Shown: positions 44,669 through 54,709, counted from the first letter of the stretch. The stretch is 64,000 nucleotides of DNA from Bacteroidota bacterium (GCA_029571215.1 JAKPTE010000001.1:1-64000), one strand, 5' to 3'. Numbers and translations: made by a program. Notes: generated from the letters alone by a model not told the origin.

Positions 44669-45376
44669 TCAGCGCGAAAGAACTTTCTGCAGGTTATCTT
44701 TGATGATGGATGACCAGAGCAGATAACCTTCATGGTTGAGATGAAGCTGGTCGTTAATAAAAAGTTCGGGTCTGGGCTGAAGTTCCGGAGTTAGAAATGC
44801 CCCGGAAGTTTGAATGAACCAGGTATTTTTATGGTGCTGACAAAATGATTGTATTTTTCGATTGGCTTTTTGGATCCGTGGCCAGGCAGACCAGCGCGAC
44901 GGAGTAGGAGTAATTTCAATCCAGAAAATCGGTACGGAGGGAAATTTTGCCCTGATGGTATGGTGGATTGATTTGACCAAGGCCTCAATTTCATGGGGTG
45001 TCTTGTCGGTGGGAGAGCCGGTAACATCATTCGCAATAAAGATAACGATGGCAGAAGGGTTATGCGGATAAATAATCCGTGAGGCATACACAGCAAAATC
45101 GCTTAGTTTTGCCCCTCCATATCCTCTCCGGACGACCTTCCAGGGCGACATATCTTCCTGAATGGTATTCCAGAGACGAATGCTTGAACTACCTGTAAAG
45201 AGAATGGCATTTTCAGGATCCGTTTCAATTGAGTCGAGGTGTTCAAGTGCACGGATATCCTTTTCCCAGGCAAGTACATCGGGTGTTTTCTGGTAATGCA
45301 ATACCGGGGAACAGGCAATGAGGAGGTACAGAAAAACGGATGCAAACAATGGTAGGAAAAAACTTCGCTTTTGCAT
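44669..45376 (-). CDS. SGNH/GDSL-type lipoprotein hydrolase
   Basis: A 235-residue protein with a lipoprotein signal peptide (lipobox LLIAC, Cys22). The SGNH blocks are FTGSSSIRLW (block I, Ser nucleophile), RGYGGAKLSDF (block II, Gly), VIFIANDVTG (block III, Asn) and INDQLHLNHEGYLLW (block V, Asp and His). These hydrolases remove acyl groups from polysaccharides, lipids or peptidoglycan. It follows carB by 9 nt on the same strand, so it is probably transcribed with a gene of unrelated function. Confidence 0.88.
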   Translation of the reverse strand: MQKRSFFLPLFASVFLYLLIACSPVLHYQKTPDVLAWEKDIRALEHLDSIETDPENAILFTGSSSIRLWNTIQEDMSPWKVVRRGYGGAKLSDFAVYASRIIYPHNPSAIVIFIANDVTGSPTDKTPHEIEALVKSIHHTIRAKFPSVPIFWIEITPTPSRWSAWPRIQKANRKIQSFCQHHKNTWFIQTSGAFLTPELQPRPELFINDQLHLNHEGYLLWSSIIKDNLQKVLSR

Positions 45377-45385
45377 AATTCCAAT

Positions 45386-48300
45386 TTAATATTCATCCCA
45401 GCTTCTGATGGCAATATCTTCCATTTTCAATTTGCAGAAAGCAATGATAAATGCGCTGGCCAGACGGGCATTGGTAATAAGGGGGATGTTGAAATCGACG
45501 GCACTTCTCCGGATCATGTAGTCATTACTGAGTTCGGTCTTGGAGAGGTCTTTGGGAATATTGATTACCAGGTCGATTGTCCGGCTGCGCAGATAATCAA
45601 GCACGTTGGGTTTTTTGTCTTCATCAGGCCAGTGCAGGGCAGTAGCCGGGATTCCGTTCAGTTCCAGGAATTGTTGTGTTCCTTTTGTGGCAAAAAGGTT
45701 ATAGCCTTTTTCATAAAGCATCCGGCAGCTGTTGAGCAGTTCGACCTTGGAGCGCATTTCGCCGGTTGACAGGAGAATATTTTTCTTTGGGATGGTATAT
45801 CCGACCGAAAGCATGGCTGTAAGAATCGCTTCATAGAAGGTATCGCCAAGGCATCCAACTTCGCCGGTGGAGGCCATGTCAACACCAAGCACCGGATCGG
45901 CTTTCTGAAGGCGCGAGAAAGAGAACTGGGGAGCCTTGACTCCGATATAATCTATATCGAATGCTGATTTATGGGGTTTCTCAACGGGAAGTCCCAGGAG
46001 AATTCGGGTGGCAATGTCAATAAAGTTCACCTTCAGTACTTTGGATACAAAGGGGAAACTGCGGGAAGCACGGAGGTTACATTCAATAACCTTGATGTCG
46101 TTATCCTTAGCCAGAAACTGGATATTGAAGGGGCCGGTAATATCTAATGCTTTGGCAATTTCACGCGTAATGCGTTTGATCCGGCGCATGGTTTCAAAAT
46201 ATACTTTCTGTGCCGGAAAAACCATGGTAGCATCTCCTGAATGAACTCCTGCAAATTCAACATGTTCGGAGATGGCGTAGGTTATCAGCTCACCGTGGCG
46301 GGCCACCGCATCAATTTCGATTTCCTTTGCCTGCTGTATAAATTCAGAAACAACCACTGGATATTGTTTGGATACGTTGGCAGCGAGCTTCAGGAAGTAT
46401 TCAAGTTCCTCTTTATTGGAAACCACGTTCATAGCTGCACCGGAGAGAACGTACGAAGGGCGGATGAGGACCGGGAATCCGATGTCATCGACAAACTGAT
46501 AGATATCGTTCATGCTGGTAAGCTCCTTCCAGCGGGGTTGATCAATTTTCAATGTGTCAAGGAGGCTGGAGAACTTATGCCTGTTTTCAGCCTGGTCGAT
46601 AGAAACCGGAGAAGAACCGAGAACCGGAACCTTCTGCTCGTAAAGGCGCATGGCAAGGTTGTTGGGTATTTGCCCACCCATGGAAAGGATAACACCTTTC
46701 GGAGTCTCCAGTTCAATAATATCCATTACCCGCTCGAACGACAGCTCATCAAAGTAAAGGCGGTCGCAGATATCATAGTCTGTACTTACGGTTTCCGGAT
46801 TGTAGTTAATCATTACCGAACGGTAACCCTGTTGGTTAACCGTTTGAAGTGCGCTGACGCTGCACCAGTCAAATTCGACTGAACTGCCGATACGATATGC
46901 TCCTGAGCCCAGTACAATAACTGACTTGCCGTCTTTTTCGAAAGGAATATCGTGTTCTTCGCCGCTATAAGTAAGATAGAGATAATTGGTTTGGGCAGGG
47001 TATTCAGCGGCGAGGGTATCGATTTGTTTAACATACGGAATGATTCCGGCCTTTTTACGGAATTCTCTCACTTTAAGAAGGTTCTGGTGCATGTCGCTTT
47101 TGGAAGAGTGCAACACCGAACGGGCGATCTGAAAATCGCTGAATCCCGCTTTTTTTGCGTCCAATAGCAGGTTAAGTGGTAATTCTTCGAGAGAAGAGTA
47201 TGTTTCAAGTTCCTGTTTGAGATGGAAAATGCGCTGCAGTTTAATGAGGAACCATTTGTCAATTTTCGTCAGATCGTGGATGCGGTCGATGGAATATCCT
47301 TTTTCGAAAGCACTGGCAATAACAAAAATCCGCATGTCGGTTGGTTCCGACAATTCCCTGTCAATATCGTCAAATTCCAGGTCACGATTCCCCACAAAGC
47401 CATGCATACCCTGCCCGATCATACGGAGCCCTTTTTGAATCGCTTCCTCAAAGGTTTTGCCGATAGCCATCACTTCCCCCACACTCTTCATGCTGCTGTT
47501 GATGGTTTTGGAAACTCCAATGAATTTATTGAGGTCCCATCTGGGGATTTTGCAAACGATATAGTCAAGGGCTGGTTCGAAAAAGGCCGTAGTAGTTTTT
47601 GTAATGGAGTTTTTCAGTTCATGAAGTCCGTATCCCAGTGCGAGTTTAGCGGCCACAAAGGCCAGGGGATAACCGGTTGCCTTGGAAGCAAGGGCACTGG
47701 AGCGCGACAAACGGGCATTTACTTCAATTACCCTGTAATCTTCACTTTCCGGATCGAGGGCATATTGAACATTGCATTCGCCGATAATTCCGATATGGCG
47801 TATAATTTTAATGGAAAGCTGACGCAGCTTGTGGTATTCACTGTTGGTAAGGGTCTGGGAAGGAGCCACGACAATGCTTTCACCGGTATGGATTCCAAGG
47901 GGATCAAAATTCTCCATATTGCACACGGTGATGCAGTTGTCGTACTGATCTCTTACCACTTCGTATTCAATTTCTTTCCACCCTTTCAATGATTCTTCCA
48001 CAAGAACCTGAGGAGAATAGGAAAAAGCTTTTGTGACGGTGCGCAGGAGTTCCTCCTCGTCGGAACAAAAACCGCTTCCCTGGCCTCCCAGAGCATAGGC
48101 GGCACGGACAATTACCGGGAATCCCAGCTTTTTTGCAGCGGAAAGGGCATCGTCAATGTTGGTGACAGCTATGCTGCGTGGCGTTTTGACATCAATTTCA
48201 TTCAGCCGTTCGACAAATTTCTCCCTGTCTTCTGTATCGATAATAGCCTGAACAGGCGTTCCCAGGACCCTGACCTGGTATTTTTCCAGAATTTTGTTTT

Positions 48301-48607
48301 CGTAAAGAGCTACGCCACAATTCAGGGCGGTTTGTCCTCCAAAAGCCAGAAGAATTCCGTCAGGTCTTTCTTTTTCAATTACTTTTTCTACAAAATAGGG
48401 TGTAACGGGCAGGAAATATATTTTGTCGGCAATGCCTTCGGTTGTTTGAACGGTTGCAATGTTGGGATTAATGAGAATAGTGTAAATATTCTCTTCGCGC
48501 AGAGCTTTAAGGGCCTGTGAACCGGAATAGTCAAATTCACCGGCTTCACCGATTTTAAGGGCACCGGAACCCAGGACAAGAACTTTACGGATTGGAATTT
48601 TCTGCAT
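45386..48607 (-). CDS. carB: Carbamoyl-phosphate synthase large subunit
   Basis: A 1073-residue ammonia-dependent synthetase that makes carbamoyl phosphate for arginine and pyrimidine synthesis. Both ATP-grasp halves are complete: [28 protein letters not shown] opens the first and [24 protein letters not shown] the second (about residue 550). The C-terminal MGS-like allosteric domain (about 930-1073) includes [19 protein letters not shown] and DLVINIPKD. The small subunit gene carA is about 15 kb away on the same strand, so the two are not in one operon. A -7 element lies upstream, and argR is divergent. Confidence 0.97.
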   Translation of the reverse strand: MQKIPIRKVLVLGSGALKIGEAGEFDYSGSQALKALREENIYTILINPNIATVQTTEGIADKIYFLPVTPYFVEKVIEKERPDGILLAFGGQTALNCGVALYENKILEKYQVRVLGTPVQAIIDTEDREKFVERLNEIDVKTPRSIAVTNIDDALSAAKKLGFPVIVRAAYALGGQGSGFCSDEEELLRTVTKAFSYSPQVLVEESLKGWKEIEYEVVRDQYDNCITVCNMENFDPLGIHTGESIVVAPSQTLTNSEYHKLRQLSIKIIRHIGIIGECNVQYALDPESEDYRVIEVNARLSRSSALASKATGYPLAFVAAKLALGYGLHELKNSITKTTTAFFEPALDYIVCKIPRWDLNKFIGVSKTINSSMKSVGEVMAIGKTFEEAIQKGLRMIGQGMHGFVGNRDLEFDDIDRELSEPTDMRIFVIASAFEKGYSIDRIHDLTKIDKWFLIKLQRIFHLKQELETYSSLEELPLNLLLDAKKAGFSDFQIARSVLHSSKSDMHQNLLKVREFRKKAGIIPYVKQIDTLAAEYPAQTNYLYLTYSGEEHDIPFEKDGKSVIVLGSGAYRIGSSVEFDWCSVSALQTVNQQGYRSVMINYNPETVSTDYDICDRLYFDELSFERVMDIIELETPKGVILSMGGQIPNNLAMRLYEQKVPVLGSSPVSIDQAENRHKFSSLLDTLKIDQPRWKELTSMNDIYQFVDDIGFPVLIRPSYVLSGAAMNVVSNKEELEYFLKLAANVSKQYPVVVSEFIQQAKEIEIDAVARHGELITYAISEHVEFAGVHSGDATMVFPAQKVYFETMRRIKRITREIAKALDITGPFNIQFLAKDNDIKVIECNLRASRSFPFVSKVLKVNFIDIATRILLGLPVEKPHKSAFDIDYIGVKAPQFSFSRLQKADPVLGVDMASTGEVGCLGDTFYEAILTAMLSVGYTIPKKNILLSTGEMRSKVELLNSCRMLYEKGYNLFATKGTQQFLELNGIPATALHWPDEDKKPNVLDYLRSRTIDLVINIPKDLSKTELSNDYMIRRSAVDFNIPLITNARLASAFIIAFCKLKMEDIAIRSWDEY

Positions 48608-48629
48608 ACCTTACATGATAATTTCGTGG

Positions 48630-48637
48630 CAAATCTA
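48630..48637 (-). promoter_or_regulatory. Putative carB promoter (-7 element)
   Basis: Minus-strand TAGATTTG matches TAnnTTTG, 22 nt upstream of the carB start. The -33 region has only a T-rich stretch. Confidence 0.4.
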
Positions 48638-48657
48638 CGAATAAATTTTGTGGAAAA

Positions 48658-48690
48658 TTTGGAATGGAAAGAAAAAATTGCATATATTTG
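48658..48690 (+). promoter_or_regulatory. argR promoter
   Basis: TTTG at 48658-48661 and TATATTTG at 48683-48690 are separated by 21 bp, a good Bacteroidota -33/-7 pair. Transcription would start near 48695, almost on top of the first possible argR ATG. The -7 element lies inside the first ARG-box-like palindrome. Confidence 0.6.
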
Positions 48691-48715
48691 CAGCACTAAT
48701 GTATAAATATGCCAT
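48677..48715 (+). promoter_or_regulatory. Tandem ARG-box-like operator
   Basis: Two 18-bp boxes are separated by 3 bp. Box 1 (48677-48694) contains TGCATATATTTGCA, a near-perfect palindrome, and box 2 (48698-48715) contains TGTATAAATATGCC. Each core agrees with the TGAATwwwwATTCA consensus at 11 of 14 positions. The 21-bp centre-to-centre distance is the geometry known for hexameric ArgR. The boxes cover the argR -7 element and start codon, so autorepression is the likely outcome. Confidence 0.6.
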
Positions 48716-49190
48716 GCTAAAAACCCGAACACGCCGGCTTATGGAGATCCGGAAACTGATCAGTACCGGTACCATCGGTACCCAGGAAGAGTTGCTGCAA
48801 AAGCTCGAAAAGAAAGGATTCAGGTATACGCAGGCAACTCTTTCGCGGGATTTAAAGTTTCTGAAAGTCGGGCGGAAAGCTGACCCGAAAAAGGGCATGG
48901 TATATGTTCTTCCGGAAGAAACGGGCTGGAACGAGGTTTTACCGGAAGAAGCCACAGGGAAAAGTGGTTTTATTTCACTGGAGTTTTCGCATAATCTTGG
49001 CGTAATCAAAACCATACCGGGCTTTGCCAGCGGGCTTGCCTATCTGATTGACCACCATCAACCATATGAAGTTCTTGCCACCGTAGCAGGAGATGATACC
49101 ATACTGGTAATCGGAAGGGAAGGGGTAAAGAAGAGTGATATTCAGAAGGCTCTGGCATTGATTATTCCGGAAATAGAAAGGAAACCTTAG
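48714..49190 (+). CDS. argR: Arginine repressor ArgR
   Basis: A 158-residue arginine-responsive transcription factor. The ATG at 48714 is preferred because the promoter would start transcription near 48695; the in-frame ATG at 48699 would be nearly leaderless. The N-terminal winged helix has TQEELLQKLEKKGFRYTQATLSRDLKFLKV (with the conserved SR). The C-terminal hexamerisation and arginine-binding domain has GFASGLAYLIDHH and VLATVAGDDTILVIGREG, including the paired Asp. It probably regulates itself and the downstream arginine genes. Confidence 0.94.
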   Translation: MLKTRTRRLMEIRKLISTGTIGTQEELLQKLEKKGFRYTQATLSRDLKFLKVGRKADPKKGMVYVLPEETGWNEVLPEEATGKSGFISLEFSHNLGVIKTIPGFASGLAYLIDHHQPYEVLATVAGDDTILVIGREGVKKSDIQKALALIIPEIERKP

Positions 49191-49193
49191 GGA

Positions 49194-49260
49194 GGGTGTG
49201 GTCGTTTGTGTTGCATTTTCAGGGGGTTTGCACACGACGGCCACCCCTTATTTTACTTTA
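49194..49260 (+). terminator. Strong hairpin between argR and argG (terminator or attenuator)
   Basis: GTGGTCGT (49198-49205) pairs with ACGGCCAC (49237-49244), extended inward by TTGTG/CACAC and outward by GGG/CCC with small bulges, around a 20-nt loop. A U-rich tail (TTATTTTACTTTA) follows. It starts 3 nt past the argR stop, and argG begins 25 nt after the tail, so it would set how much transcription passes into the biosynthetic genes. Confidence 0.65.
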
Positions 49261-49285
49261 TTTAATGACTTAAAAATTTCATACA

Positions 49286-50527
49286 ATGAAAGAAAAAGTA
49301 ATACTTGCGTACAGTGGCGGTCTGGATACTTCGGTTATACTGAAGTGGTTGATTGACAAAGGATACGATGTAATCGCCTACATTGCTGATGTAGGACAGG
49401 AAGATGATTTTGACACAGCCCGTGAAAAGGCTTTGAAAATAGGAGCTTCCAAAGTTTATATTGAGGATCTGAAGGAGGAATTCGTTACAGATTATATTTT
49501 CCCGGCCATCCGTGCCAATGCTGTCTATGAAGGCCGGTATCTTATGGGTACATCGCTGGCCCGGCCTCTGATTGCAAAAAAACAGATTGAAATTGCTGAG
49601 GCAGAGAAAGCTGCCTATGTGGCCCATGGTGCGACAGGTAAAGGCAATGACCAGGTTCGTTTCGAACTGACCTATTATGCATTGAATCCCAAAATCAAAG
49701 TTCTTTCGCCCTGGAAGACGGCCGAATTTCTTAACGAATTCAAGGGAAGAAGCGATATGATCGCTTATGCACAGGCAAAAGGCATACCAGTAAAAGCGAC
49801 CATCAGCAAACCATACAGTGAGGATGACAACCTGATGCATATCAGCCATGAGGCTGGAATTCTGGAGGATCCGGCCTATAAACCGGAGAAGGACATGTTT
49901 ACCAAAATCGTTCTGCCCCAGAATGCACCTGATAAGGAAACCCATTTGGAAATCCATTTCAAGGACGGAACCCCAGTGAAAGTGGTAAACACGGATGATG
50001 GAACCGTAAAGGAAAAGCCACTGGAACTTTTCATGTACCTGAACAAGCTTGGGTCAGAAAACGGAATCGGATTGCTCGATATGGTGGAAAACCGGTTTGT
50101 GGGTATTAAATCAAGGGGAGTATATGAGACACCCGGGGCTACCATCCTGCATATAGCCCACATGGATATTGAAGGAATTGCCATGGACCGTGAAGTTATG
50201 CGGCTGCGCAATATGCTGTCTCCGGTTTTTGCCGAAATTGTGTATAACGGATTCTGGTTCAGTCCGGAAATGGATTTTCTGATGGCAGCCATAAACAAGA
50301 GCCAGGAGGTAATTGACGGGAAAGTGTTTTTAACACTATACAAGGGCAATGTCATAGTTGACGGAAGGGAGTCTCCCAGTTCACTTTACAATAAGGAATT
50401 GTCCAGCATGGATATTGAAGGAGGTTTCAATCAGATGGACAGTGCCGGTTTTATTAAAATCAATGCTATCCGTCTTATGGCGCATCATGCCATTCTGCAG
50501 GTCAGAAAGGCCAATGGCAGAATCTGA
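49286..50527 (+). CDS. argG: Argininosuccinate synthase
   Basis: A 413-residue cytoplasmic enzyme that joins citrulline and aspartate using ATP, the penultimate step of arginine synthesis. The ATP-pyrophosphatase P-loop is [16 protein letters not shown] (residues 8-23), and the citrulline and aspartate regions include [17 protein letters not shown] (about 112-128) and [12 protein letters not shown] (about 90). Length and motifs are normal for the type found in Bacteroidota. It starts the argG-argH-proB'-proB-proA-citrate synthase run, in which later gaps are 1-44 nt. Confidence 0.97.
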   Translation: MKEKVILAYSGGLDTSVILKWLIDKGYDVIAYIADVGQEDDFDTAREKALKIGASKVYIEDLKEEFVTDYIFPAIRANAVYEGRYLMGTSLARPLIAKKQIEIAEAEKAAYVAHGATGKGNDQVRFELTYYALNPKIKVLSPWKTAEFLNEFKGRSDMIAYAQAKGIPVKATISKPYSEDDNLMHISHEAGILEDPAYKPEKDMFTKIVLPQNAPDKETHLEIHFKDGTPVKVVNTDDGTVKEKPLELFMYLNKLGSENGIGLLDMVENRFVGIKSRGVYETPGATILHIAHMDIEGIAMDREVMRLRNMLSPVFAEIVYNGFWFSPEMDFLMAAINKSQEVIDGKVFLTLYKGNVIVDGRESPSSLYNKELSSMDIEGGFNQMDSAGFIKINAIRLMAHHAILQVRKANGRI

Positions 50528-50571
50528 TAATATATATTTCCTAATTATTAACCCCCTTAAAATTTTTTGTT

Positions 50572-51915
50572 ATGAAACTTTGGGATAAGGGCATAGCCCT
50601 TGAAAAACTCATCGAAACATTTACCATTGGGAAGGACAATGAACTTGACGTAGTTCTTGCACCCTATGATGTTCTTGGAACAATAGCCCATATCCGTATG
50701 CTGAAGCATATCGGATTGCTGACAGAAACCGAACTGAAGAAACTGGAATATGAACTGATCCGGATTTACAACAAAATCAGGGAGGGTGAGTTCCGCATTG
50801 AAGAAGGAGTAGAGGATGTACACTCCCAGATTGAAATGATTCTTACCGATAGGCTGGGAGACATCGGGAAAAAAGTTCATACGGGCCGTTCAAGGAATGA
50901 TCAGGTTCTTGTTGATATCAAGCTGTACATCCGCGATGAAATCAGAGAACTGACAAAGCAGACCCGGTCGCTGTTCGATCTGCTTCTGAGCCTGAGTGAA
51001 AAATACAAGGATGTTCTTCTTCCCGGTTACACTCATTTTCAGATAGCAATGCCTTCCTCATTCGGCTTATGGTTCGGGGCGTACGCCGAAAGTCTGACCG
51101 ATGACATGCAGTTATTACTGGCGGCTTACCGCATTGCCAATCAGAACCCCCTGGGTTCGGCAGCAGGATATGGATCTTCCTTTCCCCTTGACCGTAAGAT
51201 GACAACCTCCCTTCTGGGTTTTGATACCCTGAGTTACAACGTTGTGAACGCGCAGATGGCAAGAGGTAAAGTTGAGAAAATTGTAAGTTTTGCCGTTGGT
51301 TCCGTCGCATCTACCCTTGGGCGTCTTGCCATGGATGCTTGTTTATACAGCAGCCAGAACTTTGGTTTTATTTCCTTCCCCGATGAGCTCACTACCGGTT
51401 CCAGTATTATGCCCCACAAGAAGAATCCAGATGTTTTTGAACTGGTCAGAGCACGATGCAATAAACTTCAGGGAGTGGCCAATGATCTGAGCCTGATGCT
51501 GGCCAATCTCCCTTCGGGATATCACAGGGATATGCAGGTCACTAAGGAAGTTTTTATGCCCGTTTTCTCTGAAATAAAGGAATGCCTTAAAATGACCGAG
51601 ATGATGCTGGAACATATCAGGGTAAATGAGCACATCCTTGATGATCCGCGATATGATTATCTGTTCAGTGTTGAGGAGGTGAACCGGCTGGTTCTGGAAG
51701 GAATGCCTTTCAGGGACGCCTATAAAAAGGTTGGGAAGTCCATCGCTGACGGTACTTATAAACATCCGGAAAACATACATCATACCCATGAAGGCAGTAT
51801 GGGGAACCTTTGCACTGAAGAAATCAGGAAGAAAATGGAAAATATACTGGAATCATTTCACTTCGAGATAATTGACAAGGCATACCAGTGCCTGTTGCAG
51901 GAAACATCGATGTAA
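50572..51915 (+). CDS. argH: Argininosuccinate lyase
   Basis: A 447-residue member of the fumarase/aspartase superfamily that splits argininosuccinate into arginine and fumarate. The signature GSSIMPHKKNPDVFELVR (about 281-298) holds the catalytic Ser loop, and other marks are EDVHSQIEMIL (about 82-92), HTGRSRNDQVLVD (about 103-115) and GYTHFQIAMPSSFG (about 150). It follows argG by 44 nt and precedes the ProB-like gene by 11 nt. Confidence 0.97.
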   Translation: MKLWDKGIALEKLIETFTIGKDNELDVVLAPYDVLGTIAHIRMLKHIGLLTETELKKLEYELIRIYNKIREGEFRIEEGVEDVHSQIEMILTDRLGDIGKKVHTGRSRNDQVLVDIKLYIRDEIRELTKQTRSLFDLLLSLSEKYKDVLLPGYTHFQIAMPSSFGLWFGAYAESLTDDMQLLLAAYRIANQNPLGSAAGYGSSFPLDRKMTTSLLGFDTLSYNVVNAQMARGKVEKIVSFAVGSVASTLGRLAMDACLYSSQNFGFISFPDELTTGSSIMPHKKNPDVFELVRARCNKLQGVANDLSLMLANLPSGYHRDMQVTKEVFMPVFSEIKECLKMTEMMLEHIRVNEHILDDPRYDYLFSVEEVNRLVLEGMPFRDAYKKVGKSIADGTYKHPENIHHTHEGSMGNLCTEEIRKKMENILESFHFEIIDKAYQCLLQETSM

Positions 51916-51926
51916 TTCTTTGAACC

Positions 51927-52595
51927 ATGCCTGATTCGTTACGCATTGTATTCCGGGTGGAGATTGCCACTTTGCTGAAGGAGGGACAGCTTGATCTTTC
52001 ACGGATGGAAAGGGTCTCCATGCTGTGTACCAACCTGATGAACTGCGGCCACAAGGTTGTGTTGGTATCGTCCGGAGCTATTTTCCTGGGATCGCAGCGT
52101 CTGGGAATGGACGGAATTCCCGATACACTGACAGGGAAACAGGCTGCTGCTGCCGTCGGACAGGCTGAACTCATTACCCAGTATCAAAATTGTTTTGACG
52201 GGTTCAACCAAACAGTGGCCCAGGTGTTACTTACACAGGATGTTCTTGAGAACAGAGTCTGGAGACTGAACGCAGAAAATACGTTTCGCCGCTTAATGGA
52301 TAAAGGAATTATTCCCATTGTCAATGAAAATGATTCAGTATCGACTGAAGATATTGAACTGGGCGATAATTATCCGTTGGCGTTGCAGGTAGCACGAATT
52401 GTACATGCTCATATGATTATTCTGCGGCATATATCAGAAGGTACCTATCTGGTCTATACTTATGGCGGCGAAGTTGTTCAGGCAGGAGAAAATGAAATTT
52501 TTGAGACAGCAAAGCGTCTGAAACGTGAAACCGGTTTCATGCAGCGGCCCAAACAGTATTTTCCTGCAGGAGTACCACAGGATTATATTTACTAA
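51927..52595 (+). CDS. Degenerate glutamate-5-kinase paralogue (pseudokinase)
   Basis: A 222-residue protein clearly related to the ProB encoded just downstream: VVLVSSGAI, KQAAAAVGQAELI, VAQVLLTQDVL and PIVNENDSVSTEDIELGDN all align. The kinase parts are lost, however. The N-terminal KIGSS phosphate-binding motif reads RVEIA, the ADP-site LSDIDGLYSGDP is replaced by LRHISEGTYLVY, and the GTGGMVTK loop is absent, with a different 35-residue tail. The frame is intact with a normal ATG and lies 11 nt after argH and 1 nt before proB, so it seems to be retained. It could be an allosteric partner of ProB or an inert remnant. Confidence 0.8.
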   Translation: MPDSLRIVFRVEIATLLKEGQLDLSRMERVSMLCTNLMNCGHKVVLVSSGAIFLGSQRLGMDGIPDTLTGKQAAAAVGQAELITQYQNCFDGFNQTVAQVLLTQDVLENRVWRLNAENTFRRLMDKGIIPIVNENDSVSTEDIELGDNYPLALQVARIVHAHMIILRHISEGTYLVYTYGGEVVQAGENEIFETAKRLKRETGFMQRPKQYFPAGVPQDYIY

Positions 52596-52596
52596 G

Positions 52597-53418
52597 ATGG
52601 AGGAGATGGATTACAGAGAGTTATTGAAAAACCGGAAGCGCATAGTTGTGAAGATCGGGAGTTCCAGTTTGTCGTATCCTAATGGTAAGATTAACTATTC
52701 GCGGCTGGAGCAGGTTGCCATAGCGCTGTCAAAACTGCAGTCGGAAGGCCGGCAGATGGTTCTGGTATCCTCGGGTGCCACTGCCGTAGGAGCCGGGAGA
52801 ATGGGGATTACCGGAAAGCCTTCAGACAAGGTTGAAAAACAGGCTCTGGCTGCTATCGGACAGGCAGGTCTTATCAAAATATACCAGCGGTTTTTTGACC
52901 GGCATCATCAGGCTGTAGCGCAGGTATTGCTTACGAAGGATGCCATTACCATTCCGGTTCGCCGCAGAAATGCCCGTAATACATTGGACACACTTCTGGG
53001 ACTGAATGTTATTCCTATTATCAACGAGAATGATACGGTTTCGACGGAACAGATTGAATTCGGGGATAACGATACCCTTTCGGCCTATGTAGCCGAGCTG
53101 ATTGATGCGGACCTGCTTATGATACTCAGTGATATAGACGGTTTGTATTCAGGTGATCCTCACAATAATCCGGAAGCAAAGATAATCTCGCTTGTTACAG
53201 AATTTTCACCATGGCTGGAAAACATTGCCTCAGGGTCTGCCTCTTCGTTTGGCACCGGAGGAATGGTTACCAAGATTATGGCTGCCCGTATCTGCTGGGA
53301 GGCCGGAATTGATGCTGTAATAGCCAGTGGAGAAGACCCTTTTGTGCTTTTTAGATTATTAAAGGGAGAACTACTGGGGACCTTATTTGCCTTTGGAAGC
53401 AGAATGACTGTATGTTAA
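52597..53418 (+). CDS. proB: Glutamate 5-kinase
   Basis: A 273-residue amino-acid kinase that phosphorylates glutamate in the first step of proline synthesis. The ATG at 52597 is chosen, as it lies 1 nt past the stop of the preceding paralogue. Motifs are VVKIGSSSLSYPNG (residues 18-31), MVLVSSGATAVGAGRMG, IINENDTVSTEQIEFGDNDTLSA (glutamate site), LMILSDIDGLYSGDP and GTGGMVTKIMAA (ATP site). It ends after the kinase domain and has no PUA domain, unlike the Escherichia coli enzyme. Confidence 0.96.
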   Translation: MEEMDYRELLKNRKRIVVKIGSSSLSYPNGKINYSRLEQVAIALSKLQSEGRQMVLVSSGATAVGAGRMGITGKPSDKVEKQALAAIGQAGLIKIYQRFFDRHHQAVAQVLLTKDAITIPVRRRNARNTLDTLLGLNVIPIINENDTVSTEQIEFGDNDTLSAYVAELIDADLLMILSDIDGLYSGDPHNNPEAKIISLVTEFSPWLENIASGSASSFGTGGMVTKIMAARICWEAGIDAVIASGEDPFVLFRLLKGELLGTLFAFGSRMTVC

Positions 53419-53437
53419 TGGCAAACGTCGAAAAAAC

Positions 53438-54697
53438 ATGGCAGGAAAGATGAACAATCTGGAAGAATATGGGAAAAAAGCAAAGATTGCGTCGCGGATT
53501 CTGGCAGGAATTCCGGTTGACCGGAAAAATGAGGTTTTGAATCAGGCGGCTGATCATTTGATCCGTTACCAGGGAAAAATTCTTGAAGAAAATAGTAAAG
53601 ATATCAAAGCGGCGCGCAATGCCGGAGTGAAGGGTGCACTTCTTGATCGTCTGATGCTCAATGAAGGTCGTATTGCTTCCATGGCCGAGGGGCTGAGGCA
53701 AATTGCCATGCTGGAAGATCCGGTGGGGGAAGTACTCTGGATGAAACAAAGGCCGAATGGTTTGTTGATTGGCCAGCAAAGAGTGCCATTGGGGGTGGTT
53801 GGTGTCATCTATGAAGCGCGGCCCAACGTGACGGCCGATGTAGCCGGTCTATGCCTGAAAACAGGAAATGCTGCGATTCTTCGCGGGGGAAGGGAGGCCA
53901 TTTTTTCCAATCGGGCCATTGTGGAATGCTTGCAGGATGCCCTGAAAAAGACCGGTTTACCAGAAGACAGTATACAACTGGTTACCGATACATCGAGGGA
54001 AAGTGCGTTGGCTCTCATGCGGATGAATCAGTACCTTGATGTTCTGATACCGCGTGGAGGAGCCGGTTTAATAAAGTCGGTAGTGGAAAACAGCACGGTA
54101 CCGGTTATTGAAACCGGTACGGGAAATTGCCATGTATTTATTGACAGCCCGAGTGACCTCAGGATGGGGATCGATATTATTGTCAATGCAAAGACACATC
54201 GTCCGGGAGTTTGTAATGCTGCCGAAACTCTGTTGGTGCACAAAGATATGGCTGAAATCTTTCTGCCGGAGGCTTGCAGGGCTTTATCAGAAAGGAATGT
54301 GGAAATAAGGGGGGATGAAAAGGTATGTACCCTTGTTCCATACGCAAAGAAAGCAACCGAAGAAGACTGGGCAACTGAATATCTGGATCTCATTCTGGCT
54401 GTGCGTGTTGTGGAGTCAATTGACGAAGCCATTGATCACATTCAGAAATACAGTACCGGTCATTCAGAAGCAATTGTTACGAACGATTATTCACATGCCA
54501 GAAGATTTTTACAGGAAGTAGATTCGGCCGCTGTATATGTCAATGCTTCCACCCGATTTACCGACGGTTTTGAATTTGGTTTCGGAGCCGAGGTGGGCAT
54601 CAGTACTCAGAAACTTCATGCCCGTGGCCCCATGGGGCTAAAGGAATTGACAACCTATAAATACATTGTTTTTGGCAACGGACAAATCAGGCAATAA
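53438..54697 (+). CDS. proA: Glutamate-5-semialdehyde dehydrogenase
   Basis: A 419-residue NADPH-dependent reductase that converts glutamyl 5-phosphate to the semialdehyde in proline synthesis. Typical blocks are PLGVVGVIYEARPNVTADVAGLCLKTGNAAILRGG (about 109-143) and the catalytic Cys in THRPGVCNAAETLLVH (about residue 255). HSEAIVTNDY and VYVNASTRFTDGFEFGFGAEVGIST lie nearer the C-terminus. Two ATG codons (53438 and 53450) are possible. It follows proB by 19 nt and precedes the citrate synthase gene by 12 nt. Confidence 0.96.
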   Translation: MAGKMNNLEEYGKKAKIASRILAGIPVDRKNEVLNQAADHLIRYQGKILEENSKDIKAARNAGVKGALLDRLMLNEGRIASMAEGLRQIAMLEDPVGEVLWMKQRPNGLLIGQQRVPLGVVGVIYEARPNVTADVAGLCLKTGNAAILRGGREAIFSNRAIVECLQDALKKTGLPEDSIQLVTDTSRESALALMRMNQYLDVLIPRGGAGLIKSVVENSTVPVIETGTGNCHVFIDSPSDLRMGIDIIVNAKTHRPGVCNAAETLLVHKDMAEIFLPEACRALSERNVEIRGDEKVCTLVPYAKKATEEDWATEYLDLILAVRVVESIDEAIDHIQKYSTGHSEAIVTNDYSHARRFLQEVDSAAVYVNASTRFTDGFEFGFGAEVGISTQKLHARGPMGLKELTTYKYIVFGNGQIRQ

Positions 54698-54709
54698 AAA
54701 TCAGAAACC

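Noticed and set aside
47222-47992. 256-codon plus-strand frame opposite carB
   Set aside because: Antisense shadow of a highly conserved gene; carB codon bias explains the open frame.
49264-49279. TGACTTAAAAATTTCA before argG as a third ARG box
   Set aside because: The half-sites are 2 bp too far apart for an ARG box and there is no partner box at 21 bp.
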